Shown in pieces: positions 23,450-34,900 of a DNA stretch of 64,000 nt (within the stretch, counting starts at the first letter, position 1; every line of letters starts with the position of its first letter). The DNA is from Anthoceros angustus. Lineage: Eukaryota; Streptophyta; Anthocerotopsida; Anthocerotales; Anthocerotaceae. The translations under genes were made by a program, and so were the position numbers. The notes under the pieces were generated by a model, which ran no database searches, was not told the DNA's origin, and saw only the letters and a list, made by a program, of their open reading frames with translations. The stretch is from assembly GCA_010909165.1 (NCBI GenBank), contig MU008170.1, positions 434,001 to 498,000 of the forward strand, given 5' to 3'.

Positions 23450-23810
23450 CACCTTAGCCAAGTCACCTCGATGGCGCACCCGCCGCTTTCGATCGCGCGC
23501 GCAGCGTGCGAGCGCTGTGAGCATCCCATATGTACAACATACGCATCGGCCGGTCCGCTCTGCGGCATCTTTACTGGAGGAATCGTGCATATCATTCGAC
23601 ACCAGCGCGTGCGAGATGCAACCGTGGCATCCGCACAACAAGACACCAGGCGCCGCCCGGTGAGATCGAGCAGGTCCACCACCGCATCGGCGATGGGCGG
23701 CCCGCAGTTCGCCTAACGGTGTTCCGTATGCGTGGCTCCTCCGGCATGGTCATGGGCACGGAAACTTCCACTTGTGTGCAATCGAGCGCAGACATGAACA
23801 CAACTTGGCC
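23450..23810 (-). pseudogene. Possible PIF/Harbinger-like transposase fragment
   Basis: On the minus strand at about 23800 the frame reads SALDCTQVEVSVP, resembling the first catalytic-Asp block of PIF/Harbinger nucleases (consensus like GAIDGTHIxIxxP). Further along, in other frames, come AVVDLLDLTGRRLV and CCGCHGCISHALVSND, in the order expected for the following conserved blocks (VQAVVDxxGRFLDV, then GxxHDARV). The pieces lie in different frames, so any element is dead. Identification rests on short motifs and is tentative. Confidence 0.3.
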
Positions 23811-24309
23811 ACCCTACGCATCGGCGTCCACTGAGTATTCTTTGTCGAGTGGAATTTGTATCCGCAAAGCTTGTTGTGCCCGCGCTGCGGCTCGGCCCAT
23901 GTTGCTCCTCTGCCTCTTTGCGGGCGGTCCGCATCCGTGATTCGCATGCGTGAATGGGATCGTCCCCACCGCAGCCCGCCGCCTCCGGCTCCCATCTGCT
24001 TGCTGGGTGCGGCCCCTCGCCCGGGCAGGTGCCCAGTCCTCTGATACGCAGGCAGGCGCGCGGCACGTTGAACCTCCGGCGGATCCGACAATTGCGGCTG
24101 GCGGCGGCCGTGCGATCTCGCGACATTGTGTGGGCGATCTGGACTCCGACCCCATACCATGTGAACCTTTGCGAGCCGCCCTTGGCTGCAAGCCTGCAGC
24201 AGCCGTCCAGAGCGACCCCTGCATGCATGGTGGACAAACTGAGTCGTATGCCCGCGAGACTGATGTATGCACAGGCAGCTGACGGCATCTGTCTCGCATA
24301 GGTGTCGGA

Positions 24310-25640
24310 GCTTGGGTGCCGGTGCGCCATCTCCTTGATGGCGCGGATCGGGTGCTAGAGGTCTCGCGAGGTGCGCTAATGGCGATCATGTTTTGCTGCT
24401 CAACGCCCACCGCCCAACAAGCGAGATGACCGCAATTCGGGGCGCGGCGCAATGGTAATCGCACACACGCCACTATTGCTGTATGTGAAAAAGAGTTCCA
24501 CGCTCATGGAATATGCGGTGGCAATTGCAACCTCGCGCTGGGCGTAGCAGATGTGTAGGGAGCGTGAAACACGCACGCGACCCTGAAACTCGTTGCTCGC
24601 CACGACGCGGTGTTCTTCTTTTCCCGCCTAATCCGCAATTGCACTGGTTAGAATTGGGCGATCATTCATTTCCGCGCATGGGTCCGCAACTCGCCATTAC
24701 CCTTTGGCGGCGCGATGATGCCTCGCCGAGGACACCGCAGCCATGATGCGAAACACGGATATCGTAAAAAAAACCCATGGATTCGCGCTCGTACCGCATC
24801 CTCTTGGCGGTGGTATGCGCCCGGTGGGTTATTGCATCCACATTGCCTTCCGGAGCCAGTGCGTTTAAAAAACGACACCTTCAAGCGACGCCACCATGGC
24901 GGGAGGCGCATCGTGCCTTGCCAAAGCCATTTGCGCATGCGTCAGACATGCTTGGTCGGCGCGTGCAATGATATCTGGTGATTGGCCGCGCCTGACGTCA
25001 TGGTGTCCGGAGCTTGGGTGTTGCGCCATCTCCTTCCGATGATGGGCGCGGATCGGGTGCTAGGTCTCGGCAGTGCATGGCGGATGGAAATCTTGATTCT
25101 TTGCTTTCAACGTCACCCGTCAACAAGCGATGACCGCAATTCGGGCCGGACAATGGTACCTGCCGCAACGTTCCACTATTGCACTGTGAAAAAGTTCCAC
25201 GCTCATGGCATATCACGGTGGCAATTGCAACCTCGCTTGTTGTGCTTTAGGTGTATGCGGGAGGCGGTGAACCGCAGCGTGGCTCGGCCCACATTGTTGC
25301 CAACCGCGACCATGTTGGACCATTCTTTTCCGCCTAATCCAAGAATTTGGTTAGGAATTGGGCGATCGTGCTTCGCGCGCATGGGTCCGCAACTCGCCAT
25401 TACCCTTTGGCGGCGCGATGATGCCTCCTTCGAGACCGCTGCATCGCGTCTTTGGCACGGATATCGTTAAAAAACCCATGGATGCGCCCGTACGCATCCT
25501 CTTCGATGGTGTCGCCCGGTGGGTTATTGCATCCATTGCCTTCCGGAGCCAGTGCGTTTAAAACGACACCTTCAATGACGCCACCACCGTGAGGTGGCAC
25601 ACTTGGCCGTGCCTTGCCAAAGCCGCCAGGCGCACATACA
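24310..25640. repeat. About 700-bp tandem duplication
   Basis: Two diverged copies share, in the same order, GGAGCTTGGGTG, GATGACCGCAATTCGGG, GGTGGCAATTGCAACCTCGC, GCATGGGTCCGCAACTCGCC, CCCGGTGGGTTATTGCATCC and CCTTCCGGAGCCAGTGCG. Copy one runs about 24310-25000 and copy two about 25010-25640. They differ by many short indels as well as substitutions. No intact gene. Confidence 0.8.
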
Positions 25641-25839
25641 TGGCGGATTTGCGAGACATAGCGGGCGCTGGTCATATGTCGCGGTCGCGCCAGCGCAATG
25701 CGGTAAAGGAAGCTACGGCCGGTTTGCGGCATTCTTGCGTCTGCGTCTTCTGGGCCTGACGCCTCGGCTTTAACTGTCGCCCATAACCTTCCCGACGACG
25801 TGCGGTGATAACCGCGGTCTTTGGTGGGGCCGCGGCCGC

Positions 25840-26300
25840 TTTCAAAATATTAAATTGGGGCCGACCCTTCACATGGGAAATATTATATTTGAGACCACAC
25901 CCCTCCCCGCCACACTCCATTGCCATTCACCCTCATCGTCCCTCTTCACCCCTCCGCCTCCCCACCTCCACGTTCCTCTCATCCTGCCTCCAACCCCTCT
26001 CCTCCCCTTCCTTTCCACCCCACCTTATTCCTCGCGGTCAGGCCGCCCTGCAATCCAACGTCGCTCTGCACCCAACCCCCTGTCCTCCCATTCCATCCAT
26101 ACTACATTGCCCCCCTCAGCCTACTCACCCGCCCTCCTATACCCCCACCTCCTCCACACATACATTATTCCGTGATCGGCCTCCGTCCACCCCACCGTTC
26201 GTCATACCCAACCTACAAAGAAGCGCAACCCCTCCCTCCTCACCTCCCCGGACTGCAATCTCCCTAAAACACTGCTGGTTGTCATAACTCGTATTCCATC
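25840..26300 (+). other. Pyrimidine-rich tract
   Basis: The plus strand is strongly biased to C and T (runs such as CCCTCTTCACCCCTCCGCCT) for roughly 400 bases, so that long Pro/Ser/Thr-rich frames are open in all three phases. I see no start context, domain or splice site that would make it a gene. Confidence 0.5.
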
Positions 26301-26429
26301 CTCCAATTACACGAGATATGCCGGATTCGGTCTCGTATATCGCGTACTACCAAATACTCGTTTTTCAACGGGCAAGCCAGTTGATCGCACTCCTGCCTTG
26401 GGAAATGTCGTGCTGCTTGAAGAACAAGC

Positions 26430-27640
26430 TCATTCATTATACCTGTTTTTGTCCGGGCCTTGGGTTTAGCATACCGTCAGATGGAAATGCTGATTGCTGC
26501 ATTAAAGGTACTCTGGCTCCCCTAGTCAAATCTAGTTATTCACCTTGTGTCCATGTATGCATGACGGATGGATGACATATGATGAATGTGGACATATTGA
26601 TGGATGATGGGTCGGGGCGCATGTAATCTATGTACATGGTTATGTATGCAAGGCACGGTGGTATGATGCATATATAGTCAGCGGATTTATATCAGAAAAT
26701 ACATAAAAATTGTAACTCGAGGAAAAGGGCGTATACGCGGTTGAGCACATAAATATCATTGCTTATTCGAAGGACAAGGAAAGTAGGATTATAAAAAAAC
26801 CTAAAGTGCCACAAAGGAGCGAGGAGGATGTCATCAGAATACAGATGTTTTGCCTATATATGTGGGCACTCAGCCGTGGATTCTTGGTTTGTGGATGTTT
26901 GTATGAATGGAAAGGCAGCCATACTTCGTCCCTAGAGTATGTCTCATTTCTCTCTTGTGACCTTTGGGAACCACCTTTCTGGAGAGTGGGGCCATTGTAG
27001 TGGCCCCACTCTTTTTGTCGATGATACCTCAATGCACAAAGTTGCGGGAGTCCTATATTGGGTTCGCATCAACTGTCTATTTATCTCCGGGCCTTGGGTT
27101 TAGCATACCGACAGATGGAAATGCTGATTGCTGCATTGAAGGTACTCTGACTACCCTAGTGAAATCTTGTTCTTCACCTCGTACCCATGGTCTTTGGGAT
27201 AGTGAAAAGGTTCGTGTTACATAGGCTTGCGGTGTCTTTCTTTGTGATAAGTAACTTATATCATCTTTGAGTGGGGTGTGGCACCACTTTGTCGATGATA
27301 TCCCAATGCACAAAGTTGCGGGAGTCGTATATTGGGTTCGCATCAACTTTCTATTTATCTCCGGGCCTTGGGTTTAGCATTGGCGAGATGGAAATGCGAT
27401 TCTTTGCATTGAAGGAACTCGACTACCCTAGTGAAATCTTGTTCTTCACCTCGTTATGGTCTTTGGGATAGTGAAAAGGTTAAGTGTTACAAAGGCTTGC
27501 GGTGTCGTTGTGGATAGTCGTCGCTTATGTCACCTTTCTGAGAGTGGGGCCATTGTAGTGGCCCCACTTTTTTGATGATATCCCAATGCACAAAGTTGAG
27601 TCGTATATTGGGTTCGCACCAATTCGCACAAAGCAAATGC
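26430..27640. repeat. Three-unit repeat with an embedded palindrome
   Basis: CGGGCCTTGGGTTTAGCAT occurs at about 26454, 27090 and 27362, and CAATGCACAAAGTTG at about 27030, 27305 and 27588. Units share ACTACCCTAGTGAAATCTTG. Two of the units carry the inverted repeat annotated separately. Copies differ by indels; spacing of the second landmark is about 275-285 bp. Confidence 0.75.
26983..27012. repeat. Perfect 12-bp inverted repeat (hairpin)
   Basis: AGAGTGGGGCCA, a six-base loop TTGTAG, then TGGCCCCACTCT. A second copy at 27543-27568 keeps 10-bp arms and the identical loop. In the middle unit (about 27270-27285) only GTGGGGTGTGGCACCAC remains, apparently collapsed. Confidence 0.85.
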
Positions 27641-29889
27641 CTGATGCAAGGGCACAAAACCGCCCTTGAGAAGAGTCAAGCTGAACCCATATACATTCTG
27701 AAGGAGATGGTCATGGCAAAAAAGTGTATGAGTTTTACTGTCGTAAATTTGGGAATACGTGTCTTGTCCACAACATTTCCTACTCTTTTTATGGAAGTCA
27801 CATATATTATTGGATACATGTTTCCCATGTATGTGTTGTGATCGAAATCCTAAAACCCTAAACAAGAAAACATGCATGACACGCGTCGAGATGGGCCCAT
27901 TAGCAGGACGATAAGGATAACTTACAAGTAAGTGTTTGTAGACCGATAACTTCGTGCGGTTGTAGACCTTGAAGTATGGAGCATGGTGAGCAAGTAGAGA
28001 GTAGTACAACCGGTCTTGGGATTCATGATGTCTACAATGTTTGTGTTTTTGTATGCCATCTATCGTTTGCATTTCTTGTTCTCCATATACCAATGAACCG
28101 GGGTCTCTGAATAGGCGGTCCACGGTGTAATTATTCAAATCACCCCGCACTTACTTCATTCGGTTATAGTGCGCAATGAGAAACATCTCGAGAATGTCGC
28201 ATTTGGCTCGAAATAGGGTGCGGAAACATCCGACAATATGCATGGTGCGAACACGCGCCATTGCATTTGCCGCATGCACCATTGGTTGGACAAGTCCGGT
28301 ATGATACAACATTATATCGAGACTCATTTGCAAGACTTACACATTCATTAGTTTCGACCCATTGCACAATTGGCTGGAATAATCCCGAATGGTACATTGC
28401 CGTGTATCGGACTCATTTTCAAGACTCACATATCCATTTGTTTTCACAAATTCGCATGTGCACCAAAGTGGACATCGTTGTCCATGTCAGGCGAAAGTGG
28501 TGAGGCTGCTTTATATATGACTCATGTGAAAACCAAAAGCTGAAGCACATAACGGCATAATGCTGTGCCGCATACACGCTATCTGGGGAGGTGCAAGGTC
28601 GGCGGCGTGGTTTAACGCAAGTACTTCCGCTGAATTGTGGGGGAAGGTGTGGGGAATCTGATCGACACGACAACTTGGAAACGCTAGCCTTTGTATGTAC
28701 CAATAGCCCAATTTAGGCATCTATTCTACATTCGTGGGGACGTCGTGCACATGTGAAAACATTGTCTTGGTCGGGATGCTGCGATTATATGGAAGGCCGG
28801 TGGGAGGCAAGGGAAAGACAAAGTGTCCACTGGCGGTTGCCCTTTTAGCTAATCCACACCAAGCATTTGGAGAAAAAATGGAGTAGAATAATATGAGGTA
28901 TAAATAGTTGACCCATCAAGCGAATGACACGATATGTATTAATCATAAAATGGGCGGAGGAGGTATCGCCGCCGGTGCCACAGGGCTATATATGTCGGTG
29001 GGGTGCGATAAAGCCAAATAGAATCAGCCCTAAAAACAATGCGATCCACCCATTTCGGCTGCCGTAAAATGCCACTCAAAAACGGTGTGAGCCTAAGGGG
29101 GTGGCAGAACCACCGAAAAAAGTATTCCCCGACATACATGGCTGCTACGCCCGGTGTCGAGATGCCCTTTCGAATGGATGGAAATGTGCTGAGAGAGACG
29201 GTATGTGGCAACAGCTACCAGCCTTTGCCTTGTCTTCAATTGACATTGCAGCCCGCCATCGCAGCAGGAGGGTGCCGTGTGAGATGGGGAGGGGCGCCGG
29301 GAGGAAGCGGGTGGGGTTCGCCGTTTATTGATGCGGGGGTTTCCGTGCCGCGGTGGGGTAGGAGGAGGCGGGGGATGAGGCGGGCGAGTGGGGGTTGAGT
29401 TTCCCAGTGGAGCAATTGTATGGTGGAAAGGCAAGTTGATGCAGTGGGTAGAGGGGACGGCAACCGCGACCACCTTGTGATGTGCGAGGAGGCGGGATGA
29501 GGCCCGAATGGCGGCGCGGCTGACGTCCCAAGCTGGGTGCGCGATGCGAACCCTTCCGAATCATGCGGCGATTGGAGTTGGAAAAGACCAGCCGGCTGGG
29601 CGGTCGGCGGCAACATGCCGCAACCATGGGGACGGCAACCGCCAATAAGGCGAAACGACTCGGCTGCGGCCAAACCCTCCACGCTACGCCGAGTTTATGC
29701 TTGGGGACCGAGTGGGCGATGAGGAACCCGCGATCACTTGCGACTATGAGTGGCGGCGGTCATCAAAGGTAGGAATTTGAAAATGCGCGCCGCTGCATCG
29801 AGGAGGATCATGTGCATTGGAGCGATGCGGCGTGCAATATCTTGCGGGAAGGGCATTGGCGATCGCCGGGCTTGTTGTGCTGCGGGCGC
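27641..29889. other. Unassigned region, possible transposon remnants
   Basis: No supportable gene. A minus-strand frame at 27530-28150 covers repeat sequence and shows no domain. On the minus strand near 29100-29240 the pieces QRLVAVATYRLSQHISI and, after a frame change, STPGVAAMYVGEYFFRWF resemble the helix-turn-helix part that precedes the nuclease in PIF/Harbinger transposases; this is a weak match by eye. Confidence 0.25.
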
Positions 29890-31915
29890 CGTCACACACG
29901 GTGGCAAATGCCTCAAGCGGGCAGGGAAGATATGTGGGAGATGCAATGCCTCGAGTACATCATTTGGGTGGCCATGGTTCCCATCAACTATAGGGAGCTC
30001 TCAGGAGTTTTTGGACTTTGTTGAAGACCATCGAGCCAATGCCTTGAATGGAGGGTATCCAGTGAAACTTGCGATCCTATACAACTGCCGTGGGGACAAA
30101 TGGAATGGAGTGGCGGTGGACAAATTATCATGAGGCGCTTGCACGGTGAGTGCCATGTTTTCATGCATCGAGGTTTTTGAGCCACCGGAATGGAAGAGTG
30201 TCACCTTGAGCGAAGCGGCATAAAGGTGCATGATGACCGAGGTTGGTTCATACAGTGCGCCGGGGGCCAGTTTGGTGGAAAGATGGCCTAGGAGGTTCTG
30301 AGTTGGTGGATTTGCGATATGCGGAGCTCAATTGGAATGAGAAGACCGCGCTCATTCGATAAGATTAACACAGACAGCCCATGTGGTGGCATATCTCGGG
30401 AGGCGTGGCGCCGAGGAGGCACTGAACTAGCGCCGCAAGGCGGGCCTGAAACATAGTGGTGGGTGCAGCAGAGGGCGGCGGTTGCAGGAGCATTTCAGCC
30501 TGCAACCGCAACTAACGTCGCATGTACGTGCCATTCGCGTTCGGCAAAGTTTGTATTCTGCGGATTGTGTAGATGGGAAGAACGCATGCCGGTGTTAGGG
30601 GTTAGGCGTGGGGCGAGTTGACACATGGCGATTGTAAGCGCGCCGCGGCGTGTGCGATGTCATTTTCAGCAATATGCCGCCCATGATGTTGTCCGGCGTT
30701 GAGACTCGCCAGTAAGTGGTCGCCTTTCGCAAGCGGCCATCTCCGCTTAACATTGCATCGAAACGCAGCGTGTTGCGATCCAGGAGACTACCAGTGGTAG
30801 CGGCCTGATCTGGTGGTGTGCGAAGAATCTCATAGCTCCCCTAAAATTGAATCGTCATATTTGCACATTTGTTTCCGTGTACATTGAATGGTGACTTGAA
30901 TGGCGGTAGCCCGATGATCCCCGCACACACGGTGGCAACGCCCTCAAGCGGGCAGCGGGAAGATATGTGGGAGATGCAATGCCTCGAGAGTACATCATTT
31001 GGGTGGCCCATGGTTCCCATCAACTATAGGGAGCTCTCGAGTTTTTGGACTTTGTTGAAGACCATCGAGCCAATGCCTTGAATGGAGGGTATCCAAAACT
31101 TGCGATCCTATACAACTGCCGGCTGGGGACAAATGGAATGGAGTGGCGGTGGACAAATTATCGCGAGCGCTCAGTGGAGTGCCATGTTTTCATGCATCAG
31201 GTTTTTGACAGTTGGCCACCGACGGAATGGAAGGTGTACAGCCGCGGGGAGCGACCGCAAACAGTGCATGACCTGCGGGTTTGGTTCGCACAGGTGCACG
31301 CATCGGGGGCCACTGATTTGGTGGAAAGATGGCCTAGGAGGTTCTACGAGTTGGTGGATTTCGTGCGATATGCGGAGCTCAATTGGAATGAGAAGACCGC
31401 CGCTCTGTTCGATGAGATTAACCTGCAGACGAAAGCCCATGTGGTGGCATATCTCGGGAGGCGTGGCGCCGAGGCGAGGAGCAGGAGCTCCAACGCCGCG
31501 GGCGGTGCATGTAAACATAGTGGTGGGTGCAATCAGAGGCGGCGCATAGGAGCATTTCGGCCCGCCTGCAACCGCAACTAACGTGCCGCATGTACGTGCC
31601 ATTCGCGCCGCGAAGGTTCTGCGAATGTGTGTAGATGGGAAGAACGCATGCCGGTGTTAGGGGTGAGGTGGGACGAGAGTTGCAAAGACATGGCGATTAG
31701 CGCCGCGTGCGATGTCATTTTCAGCAATATGCTTTACGCCCATGATGTTGTCCAGCGGTCGCTCGCAAGTGGTCGCTTTGTCACAGGACCATCTCCGCTT
31801 AGTCGCATCGCAGAACATTGCAAAGGTTGCAATGTTCCGTGGAGACCACATGGCGCGACGCACACCGCCAAGGATCGGTATCGAATAATGCAACAGAATC
31901 GCGAAGCCCCCTCAT
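29890..31915. repeat. 1.03-kb tandem duplication
   Basis: Two copies with landmarks GATATGTGGGAGATGCAATG at 29929 and 30962, and TTGAAGACCATCGAGCC near 30022 and 31055, a constant offset of 1,033 bp. The downstream copy keeps a long open frame (next entry); the upstream copy has many short deletions and is frameshifted. A third small repeat, ACATTTGTTTCCGTGTACA, occurs near 30865, 31934 and 31995. Confidence 0.85.
31045..31581 (+). pseudogene. Unknown ORF retained in the downstream duplicate
   Basis: This frame has 178 codons and lacks an ATG at its 5' end, so it is either an internal exon or a remnant. It reads like real protein: DFVEDHRANALNGGYPKLAI, then WRWTNYRERSVECHVFMHQV, then a charged helical part (RRFYELVDFVRYAELNWNEK) and INLQTKAHVVAYLGRRGAEA. 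The duplicate 1,033 bp upstream encodes the same start but breaks after about 35 residues. I do not recognise the family; a transposon-encoded protein is likely given the surroundings. Confidence 0.35.
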
Positions 31916-34900
31916 AAATTCGGATGCCATAGCACATTTGTTTCCGTGTACATTGAATGATCGCCTTGAATGGCGCGCCCGCCTCCTCGCCCCACATTTG
32001 TTTCCGTGTACAATGAGCCTTGATGGCGCGGCCCCCTCCCTCCCCCGCATCAGGTTCCCGGTTGGGTGTGTGGCCTGTGGAGGAGAGGCCGAGGCAGTGC
32101 CCCTCCCTCCCCGCCCCGCATCCGGGTCTGGGTGGTGTGTCTTGTGGGCGCCTGTGGAAGGAGCCTTGAGGCACGAGGCATGGGCTCAGCTGCGGCGGTG
32201 AAGTAGATGCCGCCTCCTTGATCATGACAGGTGTGAGTGAAAGTGAAAGGGACGAGAACAGCGTTGTGGTGGTGAAGCGGCATGGCCATGTCCGCACATG
32301 TGTCCATACCAGCGGTGGTTGCACATGAATTCTCAAACCTCCATGTTGATTCTGGATTGCGTTACCGGAGGTTCTAGATCGGCGAAATGTTGGGATCTGC
32401 TTCCCAAAGGAGGCTGACATGCCTCTCACCGCGACGAGCGATAGGTACCACTAATCGTCTTGCATTGCGTCGTCCATATCCAATGATTGCAATGCGGCAA
32501 TGTGCTTCTGCGGGGGTTGCGTGTGGGCGTGAGTATGATCCATGCGAGTACGCGTTGTGGCAAGGCCAAGTAGATGGCGGTGGCGGGCTTGCGATCGTCT
32601 TTGTTGAGAATGCATGCTGCCGCGAGGAGGGGCGGGCGGCGGAGGCTGCGGCGACGCATGCGAGGGTGCGGCGGCGATGGAGGGACGATGCGGAGAATAT
32701 GCCGCCATCGACGACCATCGTGCATATGGACACATCTGCTGCGGGGCGGTGATGAGGCCCATGAGGGGCCGCCAGGAGCAGCAGCGGTCCGATCCAGCAA
32801 GGAGCCATGGAAACGACGGTGGATCACAAACATAGAGCGGGCGACGGCGTCGCCGGCATGGACATGGGAGAGCTCAACCCGAATGCATTCCACCGACTCG
32901 GCATGTGCAAGGCGCACTGCGAGACGATGCCAAGTGCGTGGGCGGAGAGAGTGGTCCGGGGAAATGGGTCCTCTTGGTTGTGGAGGGGGGAGCTGGGATG
33001 GCCGCCTTGCACAAGGACTTCGCCGGGCGGTGGAAGGGCCAGTTGTGGCCCGCAGCCCATGAGGAGGGGCTGGTGCGGCTCAAGCAACATGATGGGCGGG
33101 ATGTCATGGACAGTTGAGGGATCTTGGGCAACGCAAAGAGCTCGCATGGCATGCATTATGTTGTTGTGGATGCCATTCGGGAGGACACTGCCGGAATGTG
33201 CCTAACAATTGAGATAGGGGCCTCTTGGTGACAATCTTGTGCGAGAAGGAAATGGGTGCCTCTGTGTGGGATTTGCGATCGAGAAGGAAGCCCTTTACCC
33301 ACCGCACTGTCCTCTCATGCCTGCATGCTTTGGAAGGCACCTTGTGGGTTGCGATTGCGAAAGTGATGGGCTGAAGTCCGCATCGGCCAGTGGGCATGTA
33401 AGGTAGTCGAGAGGACGGTGGGGCCATGAGTGGGATCGTCGGCACTGTGGATGGGCCCGCTTTGAGGGCATTGCACCTCGCGGTGAACATTGTGTGCTAG
33501 TGGGCACATTATGCATCGTGCAGGATGTGGATCGCCACAACTTCTTTGTGGGCCGCCACACCCTCCCATTTGTACTGGCCGGACGGAGCATTTCATCCGC
33601 TACATGGACTTTTCGACCAACGAAGAGGGAGTGTTCCAAGTACTGGAGGCATGTGACCTCATCATCGGGCATGCCACACCATGGGGGCCGCAAAGGGCAC
33701 GCGTTGATTCTTTGGAAGATCCATGCTTTCATGTTTGCGCCAGCTTGACTTCTTGGACCCTCTGCGGGTTGAGGTAAGGCGGTCTTGCTGGTTGCGAGTT
33801 TTGCCAGCAGCAACCAAGGCTATTGAGGGGAAGGACCAAGGCGCGTTGCTGCCTCGATGTCTTCTTACGAATAGGAATGAGCCAGCGTGGCAATGGTTTG
33901 TTGTGATGCTCTCGGAGGCCCATAGTGGCCCGTATGCATCTGTGAGCGTGTATGTGCGCGAGTTGGTGTAGGAAGCTTGCGGCTTATACCGCGGTCATGT
34001 CGCTCTTGCGCTGCCGAGGCGCATATGTGCAAAGGAGACCTCACGCGTCGCGTCACTTCGCGAATCCGAATCCGCGAGGCCGCAACATGGTGGTGTTTGG
34101 CAATACCCGCGATCGTGAACCACCGCGCGGCGTGCGGCCTTCCATCGAAGGCCGCAAGCGAGATGGGGAAAGGGCGTAGGCCCCTATCTTGCACACACAA
34201 AGATGTGAAGCCCCTTTGCACACAATTTCAAGTGCGCCCGGCGGCGGCATGATTTTTGAGGATGTGCGGAAGAGGTGCAAGCGGCAATCACAGGTGGTAG
34301 CCGATTCTTGCAATTTCTTATTCAGCGGACGGCGACTTGGAATAACACCGGGCGCTCTGCGCAATCGACCTCCGCGAGGCTGCGGGCTGCAGACGGAACC
34401 ACGCGAACGCCTTCCAGGCGGCGGTGTCGAGGTTGCAAGCCACCTTGCCCATCCCAAGCGAAGCGACCACTGGAGGAGGCCGATGGCGGTGCGTGGCTCA
34501 CCAATGGATGAGGGATGTGGTGGGGGACGCACAGGCTGCCTGGGATGAGCTGGACCAACTGGGAGGAAGGGCTGCAGGACGTGCAGCGGATGCACGTGGG
34601 AGGAAGAGGCGCCGCAAGCGGGGATGTGGTGGTGCAGAAGGCACACCGGGATAGCTGGACCAGCCCAGGAGGAAGCTGCGGAGACGCACGGATGCACGCA
34701 GGGGAAGAGGCGCTGCAAGCGGGGGATGAGCATGAGGAAGGTGGGGAGGACGGGCCGCGTGGTAGCGGAGCCTTCCAGAACACTCCGCTCACGCCGGAAG
34801 GGGTGTCGGTGTGATGTGGCACTTGCAATCAGGCGGCCCGAGGAGCTGCCGTGAGCCAGGCTGCGGCTTGAGGCAGTGGCGAGGCTCACCTGCAGCATCC

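Noticed and set aside
27530-28150. 206-codon minus-strand frame
   Set aside because: It covers part of a three-copy repeat and has no recognisable motif or homologous ORF in the other copies.
34195-34300. BED zinc-finger-like words suggesting a hAT transposase
   Set aside because: The Cys/His ligand spacing is incomplete and no downstream hAT catalytic or dimerisation motif was visible; left as a remark only.
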